A stretch of DNA of 62,692 nucleotides from positions 1 to 62,692 of the forward strand of contig JAAELY010000176.1 of the NCBI GenBank assembly GCA_024226335.1, in the 5' to 3' direction. Of the stretch, positions 52,846 through 60,823 are shown piece by piece. The stretch's first letter is position 1; each line of letters starts with the position of its first letter. The notes beneath the pieces are model-generated. The model was not told the origin of the DNA. It worked only from the letters and a program-made list of their open reading frames with translations, and did no database searches. The translations under genes and the position numbers were made by a program. The DNA is from a bacterium. GTDB lineage: Bacteria > Myxococcota_A > UBA9160 > SZUA-336.

Positions 52846-53800
52846 TGAGCGAATCTTCGGGCATTGGCTCGGAAGTCGAGACCTGACTCGCGGCCGCCTG
52901 TCCCATTAGCTTGGCGGTCTCGTCGCTCCCACCGCCACTACCCGGGAGCTCGGTCCGGTTCAGCTGTTCGCTCTTGGCGTTCTGCGCACCCCCGGTGGCG
53001 GATGCGTTTGCGCTCGCGTTCAGCAGATCGGCGCTATCGGTTCCGAGTTCCAGGTCCTGGACCTCGCGAGTCTCATTGGCTTCGCCCGATATAGCGGCCT
53101 TCGCGGCATCCGATTCAGACGATCCGGGTAGGACCATCTGCTGAGGCTCGAGTGTGGTGGAACTCTTCTGGGCTTCGATCTCCGGGTTCGCGTCGCTCAA
53201 GGCCTGCACGGCTTCGGTGAACTCCGCCTCACCGTCACCGATGATCCTGAGGGCCAATTCTTCCTGGTCTGAATTGGAGCCACTGCCCGGCAGCGGTAGC
53301 GCTTCGGTCTCCGGACTTCCCTTCACTCCAGGACTCTCAGCGGCGGCTTGCCGTTCATTGCTATTTTGCAGCAACTCGCTCACACGCGGCAGCGAGCGCT
53401 GGTGAAGTCCATCGCGCAGTGCGGAATCAGAGCTGGTCAGACCTTCGCCTCCCATCTGGACGGGCGAGGGACCAAAGCGAACGGCCAGGGTCTTTCCCGG
53501 TTCTACAAACTCACGCGCATTCATCTCGGCGGTGCGCGCCGCCTGTCGGGCTTCCCGCTGGGCTTCAGTTCGATCCTCGAGTCGCGCTCGAGCCTTTTCT
53601 CCGGACTCGGCCCGCGCCTGTTCTAGGATTCGTGCCTCGCGACGGGCATCGGCTTCCTCCATCGCTGCCGAAGAAATCTGAACATCTTCTTTTCTAGCGT
53701 GCCCCGAATCCACTGCTTTCGCATCTGCGCCGCCCTGTGCGTCGGACTTCTGCGTGTTGCTGGGTCGGATTGCTCGACTCTGTACGCCACTGATTTCCAT
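52799..53800 (-). CDS. Disordered Ala/Glu/Ser-rich protein of unknown function
   Basis: 333 residues, ATG at 53800 with GGAG upstream. Begins MEISGVQSRAIRPSNTQKSD and has an Arg/Glu/Ala-rich probable coiled coil at about 45-95 (ARREARILEQARAESGEKAR...AREF), followed by low-complexity Gly/Ser/Asn/Glu sequence without cysteine. The opening resembles the short N-termini of some flagellar or regulatory proteins (ISGV...VQISSAA) but I cannot assign a family. Convergent with, and 47 bp overlapping, the kinase gene. Codon composition looks normal for coding DNA, so probably real. Confidence 0.6.
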   Translation of the reverse strand: MEISGVQSRAIRPSNTQKSDAQGGADAKAVDSGHARKEDVQISSAAMEEADARREARILEQARAESGEKARARLEDRTEAQREARQAARTAEMNAREFVEPGKTLAVRFGPSPVQMGGEGLTSSDSALRDGLHQRSLPRVSELLQNSNERQAAAESPGVKGSPETEALPLPGSGSNSDQEELALRIIGDGEAEFTEAVQALSDANPEIEAQKSSTTLEPQQMVLPGSSESDAAKAAISGEANETREVQDLELGTDSADLLNASANASATGGAQNAKSEQLNRTELPGSGGGSDETAKLMGQAAASQVSTSEPMPEDSLITGHMDKSPGKESAA

Positions 53801-53976
53801 CTAATCTTCTCCAGGAACTCTCTGGAGAACTCTTCGACGCGACAGCAGCGACTCTTTAGGGAAATGACGGAAACCTGAGGAAATGCGGGAATCTAGTGTG
53901 CAGGATAGGTCATTCACTTCGTTATGCGGCCATCCTGCTTACGACTTGCCTCGAAAAGAGGTTGTCGGGGGACGCT

Positions 53977-54135
53977 TCAGGTCGAATCCTGGCCGGATTG
54001 GGCTGGACAGAGGCCTTCCGCGAATTTGAAAAACGTCGGTTCGAGGAGCACTCGGAAGCGAAGTCGTTCGTCCCCATCGCGGGATTCCAGATGGAGCAAG
54101 CCCTCCCGGTACAGTCGATCAAGCAGAACGTTCAC
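53977..54135 (-). CDS. Possible small protein overlapping phosphoesterase end
   Basis: 52 residues, GTG 54135, inside the last bases of the metallophosphoesterase gene in another frame. MNVLLDRLYREGLLHLESRDGDERLRF-type composition is unlike random translation and looks like a small helical or winged-type domain. No clear ribosome binding site. May be a separate gene, or the end of a longer original reading frame. The remaining intergenic part, 53801-53976, shows nothing. Confidence 0.3.
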   Translation of the reverse strand: MNVLLDRLYREGLLHLESRDGDERLRFRVLLEPTFFKFAEGLCPAQSGQDST

Positions 54136-54883
54136 CGCTCAGGTGAGCGATGATATAGCTCGAACCCGGGTGGCGCAGTTTCCGCATCTGTTCGATGACC
54201 GCATCTCGATCGTAGTCCACACGTTGATGCTTCACAGCATAATCATTTCGGGTGCAATCGAGAACCACATAGCTCGCTCGCAGGTCGGGAGCGGACGGGT
54301 TGCTCACGCTTCCCAGATTCACCAGGTGGAACGGATCGATTCTCACGTCAAGCGGCACGTGGTGGTGACCGCCGAACACCAGATCCGCCTCGCAGCCGTC
54401 AACGATCGCGAGAAGTTCGTCGTCGGAGCTGCCCGCGAGAACACCGCGCCCATCGTCGCTTCCCGGTGACGCGTGGATGCCTAGCGCGCGAGTTCCGTCC
54501 GGAAGTTCTTTCCGGATTTCCAGCGGGAGTTGCTCGAGCCACGCGATCCAATCCGTTGCGCTCAGGCGACCCTGGGTCCACGCGAAGCTCCCCGCGCATT
54601 CCACGAGGGCTGGAAGTTTCGCCGCGTCTCGCGAGGCCTCTTCAATCGAAGGTGGAGGCCGATCTTCTCCTGAGAACACGTAGCGGTCGGTGTTTCCGCG
54701 GATGATTCGCGTGGTGGGCAGATCGGCGAGTCTCTCCAGAACACGTTCTGGGGCCGGACCCAACGCGACGAGATCTCCGAGAACCCAGTACTCGTCGACA
54801 CCTCCAGAGTGCTCGATGTGATTCAGCACCGCCTCGAGTGCCACATCGTTGCCGTGAATATCGGAGAAGAGTGCGATACGCAT
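54119..54883 (-). CDS. Calcineurin-like metallophosphoesterase
   Basis: 254 residues (ATG, GAGG upstream). Motifs of the YfcE/MJ0936 group: IALFSDIHGNDVALEAVL (Asp-x-His), WVLGDLVALGP, RGNTDRYV, HASPGSDDG, VFGGHHHVPLD (GHHHxP). Binuclear metal phosphodiesterase; cyclic nucleotide or other phosphodiester substrate. Cytoplasmic. Last residues ...AHLSGERSA end at 54119. Confidence 0.92.
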   Translation of the reverse strand: MRIALFSDIHGNDVALEAVLNHIEHSGGVDEYWVLGDLVALGPAPERVLERLADLPTTRIIRGNTDRYVFSGEDRPPPSIEEASRDAAKLPALVECAGSFAWTQGRLSATDWIAWLEQLPLEIRKELPDGTRALGIHASPGSDDGRGVLAGSSDDELLAIVDGCEADLVFGGHHHVPLDVRIDPFHLVNLGSVSNPSAPDLRASYVVLDCTRNDYAVKHQRVDYDRDAVIEQMRKLRHPGSSYIIAHLSGERSA

Positions 54884-54922
54884 CGTCTACCTCGTGTCAC
54901 CTGATGGATCGATCTTCGAAAC

Positions 54923-55360
54923 TCAACTGCGATAGCCGCGCTTTTCGTATTCGAAGTCGCGCAATTCGCGGTTGGCCGGGTCCTGCAGATAGAAGTTGTT
55001 GTGGTAGGAGCGGATCTCCAGGATCTTGTCGGCTCCGTCGAAGAGGTACCACTCGGCGCCTCGCAGGAGCTCAGGCGTTCCGGTCTGCTTCGGAGTCCAT
55101 TGCATCGTCCATTCGATGACCGCTTCCGGTTCTTGCACGATGCAGTGGTCCAGCGTCCAGTGCGCCTGAGTCCGGGGGCCAATCTTGCTCCAGTAGCTGG
55201 CTAGAGCTTGCGCACCCGCAACCTGGCCGTGATCCACGAAGTAGTGGACTACATCGTCGGCGAAGGTAGACATCATGAGTTCGACATCGGCCGTGTTACA
55301 GCCCTGGTAGTAGGTCTTGATGATGTCCATGTACCGGTGACCCGTCTGTCTGATTTTCAT
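54923..55360 (-). CDS. SnoaL-like/NTF2-fold protein
   Basis: 145 residues (ATG, GGGAGA upstream). Starts YMDIIKTYYQGCNTADVELMMSTFADDVVHYFVDHG, the polyketide cyclase SnoaL/ketosteroid-isomerase-like arrangement, with SYWSKIG, WTLDHCIVQEPEAVIEWTMQW and EWYLFDGADKILEIRSY. Cone-shaped fold used for isomerases, dehydratases or as scaffold. No specific substrate. Upstream of the metallophosphoesterase on the same strand. Confidence 0.85.
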   Translation of the reverse strand: MKIRQTGHRYMDIIKTYYQGCNTADVELMMSTFADDVVHYFVDHGQVAGAQALASYWSKIGPRTQAHWTLDHCIVQEPEAVIEWTMQWTPKQTGTPELLRGAEWYLFDGADKILEIRSYHNNFYLQDPANRELRDFEYEKRGYRS

Positions 55361-55428
55361 CTCTACATCTCCCGGCGTGTACTCTCGATGCCAAGCATCG
55401 CGCTACCGCATCTCCGACGCATTGTCGT

Positions 55429-55873
55429 TCAACTGGGCTTGGTTGCCGACGCCAGCATGCAGCGGCCCCTGTGGATGTGGGGCGAGCCGTCCAGATACGT
55501 CTGTTCGAACTCGATTCCAAGCCGTTCCATGGGCTCCCAGACTCTGCGGTACAGGTCTGCCCGAGCGATCATAGTAGATCCCAGGTAGCTTCGAACACGC
55601 TCTCCCACTCGGGAATGACGCACAGGGCCAGGGAGTACATCAGTCTGTCGGGCTCGCTCCAGCATTCCTTGCGACGGATCAACACCGATCACCCGTCCTT
55701 CTGGTCCCACTCCCGCAACCATGTTTTGAAGATCCTGTCCGGACGCAAGCCGGTAGGAGCACCGTCGATCCTGCAGAGAGTCGCAGTGCCTCGGTTGCTT
55801 GAAGCCGATAGGGGCGATAGAGCGATTCCAGCGACGCGTCGTAGAACCGGGAAAAAATGTCGTACCAGCGCAT
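55429..55873 (-). pseudogene. SAM methyltransferase, decayed
   Basis: Fragments of one class I methyltransferase lie in three frames. Start MRWYDIFSRFYDASLESLYRPYR (ATG 55873, GAGGA upstream), frame lost at the SAM-binding loop, then MVAGVGPEGRVIGVDPSQGMLERARQ in another frame, a third piece SLALCVIPEWESVFEATWDLL, and an end with RRVWEPMERLGIEFEQTYLDG. Middle segments are also missing. So at least two frameshifts and an internal deletion; clearly non-functional. Confidence 0.7.
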
Positions 55874-55941
55874 GGGAATCCTCGAGTTGAACTGCAGCTC
55901 CAAAGCGGCCTGATCCATCCGGGTCCAAGCCCCGGAGCCGG

Positions 55942-56448
55942 CTACGTCTCAGAATCCGTCGGTCCCGACAGAGATGCGACCAGGCGGATGAACGACATCA
56001 CGAGGACGAAGAGCGGGGAAGCAAGGCAGGCTACGTAGACCGTGGCGCTGTTGCCGAGCACTCCGAGCGTGCTTGCGATCAGGGGCGGATAGGCGAGCCA
56101 GACAAAACTCCATCCGACGTAGTAGACCGCGTCACGCTGATATCTCCCGGAGGCGGCGAGACGGACCAGGCGTCGAGCAGCCGTGAGATTGATTACAAGC
56201 CAGGATGCGGCGAAGACTCCGCTGGCGATCCGCCAGGGGAAAGGGAGCCCGGCTTCGACGAGAAACAACGGGAACAGGCAGAGTCCGGCAATCAGCACTC
56301 CCAGTTCTCCGAGGTTCCGAACCCGATGCCAGTTGATCGCCGAAGAATCCGAGGAACGGTCCACACCGAAGACTCCGACGACCCCACTGAATCCAGCGAC
56401 AGCGATCGAGATTTCCGAAAGAGTCAGGAGAAAATTCTCGTATGCCAC
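55942..56448 (-). CDS. Small polytopic membrane protein (family A)
   Basis: 168 residues, GTG start, four or five predicted helices. Starts MAYENFLLTLSEISIAVAGFSGVVGVFG and has RRLVRLAASG-type basic loop. The first 25 residues resemble those of the protein at 60824-61318 (EILMTFSELALALGGFTGIV), so both belong to one family of about 165-residue membrane proteins. Function unknown. Confidence 0.65.
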   Translation of the reverse strand: MAYENFLLTLSEISIAVAGFSGVVGVFGVDRSSDSSAINWHRVRNLGELGVLIAGLCLFPLFLVEAGLPFPWRIASGVFAASWLVINLTAARRLVRLAASGRYQRDAVYYVGWSFVWLAYPPLIASTLGVLGNSATVYVACLASPLFVLVMSFIRLVASLSGPTDSET

Positions 56449-56609
56449 TTTACCCGCCGACCAACGCTCTGACGAAGGACGGCGGGGATCCGTCGCCTGG
56501 ATCGTCGAACTGAAAAGGGATGTTAGCAGAGAGCATAGCGCTCACTTGATTTCCGGGTTCGAAGGTCCGCCTCGCAAAAATGTCGTTCTGCGAGCTTCCG
56601 TATTGACCT

Positions 56610-57197
56610 CTAACCCCGTATGAGTCCATCGATCCCATCCTCTACATCCTGCCGAAACGCACCATCTGTCGTGTACAGATACCCGACACCACCGCGTTCT
56701 TTCCATGCGTCCAGGTTGGCTTGCTTGTTGTCGATCAACAATGCATCTGAAGGACCACAGCCGAGGCTCATCCTCTCGAGAGCCCGGGTACAGAGTTCTC
56801 CTTTGTCGATCGTCTTCTCTTGTCCCGACACGACGATCGCTTCGACTACTACTTCGAAGGCGCAACCTGGCACGATTACCTCGGTGAATAGTGTGGGATT
56901 GACCGTTACGATGGCCTGCGGAAGATGACGAGCGCGAAAGAACGCGTAGGTGAAGGGGAAGAACTCGAACAGATCAACCCGCTTCAGATGCGCGAGGATC
57001 TCCACTTCGGTAAGTGGCATGCGTTGGGCCAACTCGGCAACGAAGCCGCGCGTGTCGAGGTCGCCCAGATTCCAAGCGGCGCCGATCCCGTCGTCGAACG
57101 AATGGTAGACGGCCATCCAATCGGGGCTCACACGCCAAAGTGAAAGCTCGTCGCAGAGCGTGTCACCGAAGTCCCAGAGCAGGCATTGAATTGGCAT
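56610..57197 (-). CDS. HAD-superfamily hydrolase
   Basis: 195 residues from ATG at 57197; a TTG at 57239 is possible. Motif I in QCLLWDFGDTL (DxGDT, with the second Asp), motif IV in LLIDNKQANLDAWKERGG. Phosphatase or dehalogenase-like fold with a helical cap between the motifs. Cytoplasmic; substrate unknown. Isolated from the neighbours by short gaps. The upstream 160 bp (56449-56609) contain nothing of note. Confidence 0.82.
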   Translation of the reverse strand: MPIQCLLWDFGDTLCDELSLWRVSPDWMAVYHSFDDGIGAAWNLGDLDTRGFVAELAQRMPLTEVEILAHLKRVDLFEFFPFTYAFFRARHLPQAIVTVNPTLFTEVIVPGCAFEVVVEAIVVSGQEKTIDKGELCTRALERMSLGCGPSDALLIDNKQANLDAWKERGGVGYLYTTDGAFRQDVEDGIDGLIRG

Positions 57198-57254
57198 CGG
57201 CGTAGTCCCCGCGAACCGAGTTGCAGCTTCGGAATTCAACAGGCTTCAGTTAGT

Positions 57255-57665
57255 TCAACTCTCGAGTCGGGTGATGGCTTCAGGATGGCAGGGAATCGAA
57301 TCCTCAATGGAGTACCAGGTCGATTTGCAGGATGTCCAGACGTGCCCCGTGATGTTCACATCGAGATTCCCCGCAAACCCCCCGAGCCTGACCCGAATAT
57401 CGTCGGGGTCTTGGGATGATCGAGCATAGAGAGGGGATCCACACGTGGAACAAAACGCCTTGAACTTCCCCGGCTGATGTTCAAACTCGGAAATCTCGTC
57501 TTTCGGTCCTTCGAACGTCCATTGAGATCTGTGGACCCTGGCATTTGCTGAAAACGCAGTCCCATTTCCGCGCCGACACTGATTGCAATGACAATAACGC
57601 ACGTCCCCAAAGGTTCCGGTCACGCTGAACTGGAAGGTTCCACACAAGCAAGTACCGGTTGACAT
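57255..57665 (-). CDS. GFA/CENP-V domain protein
   Basis: 136 residues. Zinc-binding pattern of the glutathione-dependent formaldehyde-activating enzyme family: CLCGTFQFSVTG, YCHCNQCRRGNGTAF, FCSTCGSPLYAR. Despite the family name, most members have no proven role with formaldehyde. Reads like a complete copy. ATG at 57665 with weak GGTGAG upstream. Confidence 0.9.
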   Translation of the reverse strand: MSTGTCLCGTFQFSVTGTFGDVRYCHCNQCRRGNGTAFSANARVHRSQWTFEGPKDEISEFEHQPGKFKAFCSTCGSPLYARSSQDPDDIRVRLGGFAGNLDVNITGHVWTSCKSTWYSIEDSIPCHPEAITRLES

Positions 57666-57708
57666 CGTTTCTCACCAGATAGATTGAAAGGAGAGGGGAA
57701 GCGGCTAT

Positions 57709-57906
57709 TCACGGCACTACGAATCCCAAAGGATCATTCTGCGCCAGAATGGCGAAGAATTCCACGGACATTAGGCAGAGATAGATCACGGCCAGCCATA
57801 TTGCTGACCGAATCCGATCCTCTCCCGAGGTCTTCCACCGGAAAGCAACCGAGGCCAGTTGGGGTTCGGAATCGATATCTGCGATCTCCGCAACTCGGAC
57901 GTTCAT
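57709..57906 (-). CDS. Small single-pass membrane protein
   Basis: 65 residues, ATG preceded by GGAGG with six bases spacing. One hydrophobic helix (SAIWLAVIYLCLMSVEFFAILA) and a charged N-terminal part (VRVAEIADIDSEPQ). No family recognised. The good ribosome binding site makes it more than a chance frame. Confidence 0.5.
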   Translation of the reverse strand: MNVRVAEIADIDSEPQLASVAFRWKTSGEDRIRSAIWLAVIYLCLMSVEFFAILAQNDPLGFVVP

Positions 57907-58011
57907 GCTGGACCTCCGCCGTCACACAAGAGGGCTGGGCTAGGTGCCCTGAGAGGACATCGTCGAAGTCTGGTGCGCGCCGCGCAGCGTCATGAGATGC
58001 CGATCACCGCG

Positions 58012-58833
58012 TCAGCTCGGCGCGTCGGCACACAATACATTCGACACCATTCGCCCCATGGTCGTGCCATCGCTGCTCAAATTCGCAAGCAGGGTCGTGA
58101 GAGTTTCGCGAAAACCGAGCTGCGTCTCCTCGGGCAAACCGCGAAGTCTTGGTCCGATCGGCGTGGAATAGGCCGCTTCTAGCGCGTGTCGCATGCCCCC
58201 ATCCACGGTGAAGGGAAGCCGTTCCTGAGTGATGCGGACGCCCTGGAATCCGGTTGCTTCGAAATGCTGACTCAGCTCAGACTCTGGCATGAAATCAAAT
58301 GGAACTCGCATGGAGTGGGTTAGTTCCGCTTCGTCGATCGATTCGAGAGCTTCACAGACTTTCCCAAAGAACTCGCACTCCGCCACCGGGCGCCATGTCG
58401 CCAAGATGACCTTTCCGCGTTTTCGCAGAACTCTGGCCATCTCTTCGGCTGCGGCGGACTTATCGGGAAAGAACTGGAATCCCTGCTGACAAACGACCAC
58501 GTCGACGGACTCGTCTGGAATCGCCAGCGGATGAGCTGGTGATTCGATGAACTCGACAGGTGAGCGAGCACCGGTGCATCTGTGTCGGGCCAAGCTGAGC
58601 ATCTCAGCGTTGATGTCGGCGCCGATTACCTTCCCCTCAGGACCGACGTGTTTCGCCAGTTCGGCCGCAACGATGCCGGTCCCCGTCGCCAGGTCCAGAA
58701 CGCATAAGCCATTCCACGGCCGAAACTCGTCGACGAGTCGGGCTGCCCAAGGTTCGAAGAGGATGGGTACCAGGATGTCGTCGTAGGCCGCAGCCACCGA
58801 CTGGTCACCAAAGCTGAATGCAGGCTTTTCCAA
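58012..58833 (-). CDS. Class I SAM-dependent methyltransferase
   Basis: 273 residues. TTG at 58833 with AGGAGGAG upstream. Motifs: VLDLATGTGIVAAELAKHVGPEGKVIGADINAEML (SAM loop and acidic strand), VVVCQQGFQFFPDKSAAAEEMARVLRKRGKVILATW. UbiE/COQ5-type methyltransferase with a C-terminal substrate part. Substrate not identifiable. It is intact, in contrast to the decayed copy at 55429-55873, to which it is not obviously close. Confidence 0.88.
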   Translation of the reverse strand: MEKPAFSFGDQSVAAAYDDILVPILFEPWAARLVDEFRPWNGLCVLDLATGTGIVAAELAKHVGPEGKVIGADINAEMLSLARHRCTGARSPVEFIESPAHPLAIPDESVDVVVCQQGFQFFPDKSAAAEEMARVLRKRGKVILATWRPVAECEFFGKVCEALESIDEAELTHSMRVPFDFMPESELSQHFEATGFQGVRITQERLPFTVDGGMRHALEAAYSTPIGPRLRGLPEETQLGFRETLTTLLANLSSDGTTMGRMVSNVLCADAPS

Positions 58834-58968
58834 AAACGCTCCTCCTCAATTCCCGCTATCTGGTGAAAGAAGATTCGGATCTATCCCGATCAGGGGACGG
58901 CTCGTCTGCTCTTGCCTAACGGATTGGATTTCAGCCGCAACAGATCGCGCGCATCGAGCCAGCGGCGC

Positions 58969-59432
58969 TCAGCTCAGACCGGTGAAGATGGCCCGAGCGT
59001 GCATGGCAAGGAAACACACGACTGCGGCGACTGCAAGAATCCGATGTGTCCGCTCGTCTTTCGATACCAGACCGACCGAGTAGATCACCGCCCAGAAAAG
59101 GCCGAACGGTATTGCGGTGGGAGAGCGAGTCTCGAAAATCCCGCTTGCGACTCGGAATCACCCGGAACGAGTAGTGCAGCCCCGATGTAGAGCAAGGCGG
59201 GATAGACCAGGACCGCAAGAAACGATCCGAGATGCCATGAGGCTACATTCCTTGCGTCCCAGAATGACCACCAGTAGATCGCGAAGTTGGCCAGCGATAC
59301 GAGGACCCAGGAAGTATGTACCCAGTAATGATGCTCTCCATTGAGAGCGTGTGAAATCCCGTTGAGAATCCGAGCCACGCCCAGGGAGAGAATCAGCGAG
59401 ACTGCGATCGCTACGTATTCGAACTGGCTCAT
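58969..59432 (-). pseudogene. Membrane protein with frameshift
   Basis: The first 100 residues (MSQFEYVAIAVSLILSLGVARILNGI...NFAIYWWSFWDARN...LLYIGAALLVPGDSE) encode a polytopic protein of a common short family that starts MSxFEYxxxxxSxIxxLG. After about 59150 the reading shifts: the expected continuation, FGLFWAVIYSVGLVSKDERTHRILAVAAVVCFLAMHA, is in a different frame ending at 58969. A single frameshift would restore a full gene. Either natural inactivation or a sequencing indel. Confidence 0.65.
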
Positions 59433-59474
59433 GACATCATTTCGCAGTCCAGCGGATCGGCATTCAGCAGCTAG

Positions 59475-60212
59475 CTACGAGCTTGCCTTCGAACCGCCGA
59501 TCACGGCCTCGCGATACTCTCTCCAGAACACTTCGGAGTTGGATAATCCGGATTCACGAAGGATTCGAAGATCCTCATCCAGCGTCTGCGGTTGGTCCTG
59601 TTCCTGCGCTTCAAGCTCGCCGAGGTACTGCCGGGTGGCGTCTGTGCTGCTGAAACGCTCGTCCTTCGCCGGGGCACGATCGGTTACGGAATTGATACGG
59701 ATCTCCTGAATTCGCTGCTCCACAGCTGGGGCCGCGGCTACCACGATATCCGCATTCAAGAACCAACCCCCCGGTTTGATCGACTGGACGATCGAATTCA
59801 GGACGGCCCGTTTCTCCAGAGCATCCAGATGGTGAAGCGCATAAGACGAAAAGGCGACGTCGAAAGTATTGGGCTTCAGGAGCGTCGCGGGCATGGATTG
59901 AAAGTCGGAAAGGACCCACTCGACACGCTGGCCAAGAGCACCGAGTCTGGCTTTTGCAAGTTCCATCATAGAAGCCGCACCGTCGATCGCGACCACTTCT
60001 GAATCTGGGTACGCCTCCAGGAATCGCTTCGAAAAAACGCCTGTTCCAGTTCCGAGATCGAGAGCCCTCAAGGACTGCGTCTGATGGAACGGAAGAACCT
60101 CCAAGGCAACATCGATCATCTTCCAGCGCAGAGGATGCATGATGTCCATATCGGCATCGTAGGTCTGCACGCGGGCCGGAAGATCGTATGCTTCTGCACT
60201 GTCTGAATGCAT
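59475..60212 (-). CDS. Class I SAM-dependent methyltransferase
   Basis: 245 residues from ATG at 60212 (AAAGGA upstream). RALDLGTGTGVFSKRFLEAYPDSEVVAIDGAASMMELAK, FDVAFSSYALHHLDALEKRAVLNSIVQSIKPGGWFLNADI: SAM-binding and post-core motifs complete. The substrate part is C-terminal. Adjacent to the selenoprotein gene on the same strand (24-bp gap). Confidence 0.88.
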   Translation of the reverse strand: MHSDSAEAYDLPARVQTYDADMDIMHPLRWKMIDVALEVLPFHQTQSLRALDLGTGTGVFSKRFLEAYPDSEVVAIDGAASMMELAKARLGALGQRVEWVLSDFQSMPATLLKPNTFDVAFSSYALHHLDALEKRAVLNSIVQSIKPGGWFLNADIVVAAAPAVEQRIQEIRINSVTDRAPAKDERFSSTDATRQYLGELEAQEQDQPQTLDEDLRILRESGLSNSEVFWREYREAVIGGSKASS

Positions 60213-60236
60213 GCGGGTAGTCCTTTGATCCAGGCC

Positions 60237-60704
60237 CTATTCCGCTTCCTCTTCGATGATCCTGCCGAGCGCGCGGGCGGTCTGGCCCACCACTTGCTGG
60301 CAGTACTTCCGTCTACTGTCGCTCGCCTGGTAAAACGCCTTCACCTGGCTCATGTCCTGCCAGTCAACACGCGCGATGTCAGAGCAGTCTTTTCCACCGA
60401 ATTCCTGCGTGATTTCCTCGAAAGCCTTATCGAGCTTGTGCCCCAGCTTGAACATCGCGGGGGATTCCTTCTCGGATAGCCTTCCTCGACTGTACTGGCT
60501 GGAGATGCAGGCGATTCCTCCCAGCATTGCACCGCAGACACTCCCGGTTCCCGCGATTCCGCCACCGAACAGCCCGACGGCCTTGATGACGTCCGGATCA
60601 TCGACGCCCAGCTTCTCCTGTCCCACGGACAGAACAGCCTGGCTTCAGTGGAACGAGTCCTTCATCAGCTGTATGGCCTTCTTCTCCATTTCGTCAGGAC
60701 TCAT
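60237..60704 (-). CDS. C_GCAxxG_C_C family protein, probable selenoprotein (Sec20)
   Basis: ATG at 60704 follows GGAGG by seven bases. Codons run 19 residues (MSPDEMEKKAIQLMKDSFH), then TGA at codon 20 (60645-60647), then SQAVLSVGQEKLGVDD and on to a stop at 60237: 155 residues with the TGA read through, same frame on both sides. In the C_GCAxxG_C_C redox family the context is typically FNCSQAV: here the Cys position is TGA. The other family cysteines are present: SVCGAMLGG, KDCSDI and RKYCQQVV. I infer selenocysteine. A hairpin with the right spacing follows the TGA. If the TGA were a normal stop, the remainder would need the GTG at 60626 and would miss the first redox residue. Confidence 0.8.
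60608..60642 (-). promoter_or_regulatory. SECIS-like hairpin immediately 3' of the TGA
   Basis: Minus strand: CTGTCC and GGACAG (60618-60632) form a 6-bp stem with loop GTG. CCAG/CTGG pairs (60639-60642 and 60608-60611) extend it outwards with an internal loop. The loop starts 18 bases after the TGA, in the range known for bacterial SECIS elements, and its first base is G, as required for SelB binding in E. coli fdhF. Confidence 0.65.
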
Positions 60705-60823
60705 GGTAGTACCTCCAAGAGAGATGGGAACTCACCAGGCATCAGCGTACACCCGATCCTCGGCCCGCTTCAAGCTTCTTGCGATCTGCATATATCCGGT
60801 TCCAAACGTGGTTCAAGGACAAG

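Noticed and set aside
53896-54153. Plus-strand 85-codon frame
   Set aside because: No protein-like motif, no ribosome binding site, and antisense to the phosphoesterase end.
59090-59110. TGA ending the first part of the frameshifted membrane protein as a second selenocysteine codon
   Set aside because: The continuing homologous sequence is in another frame, so it is a frameshift and not readthrough.
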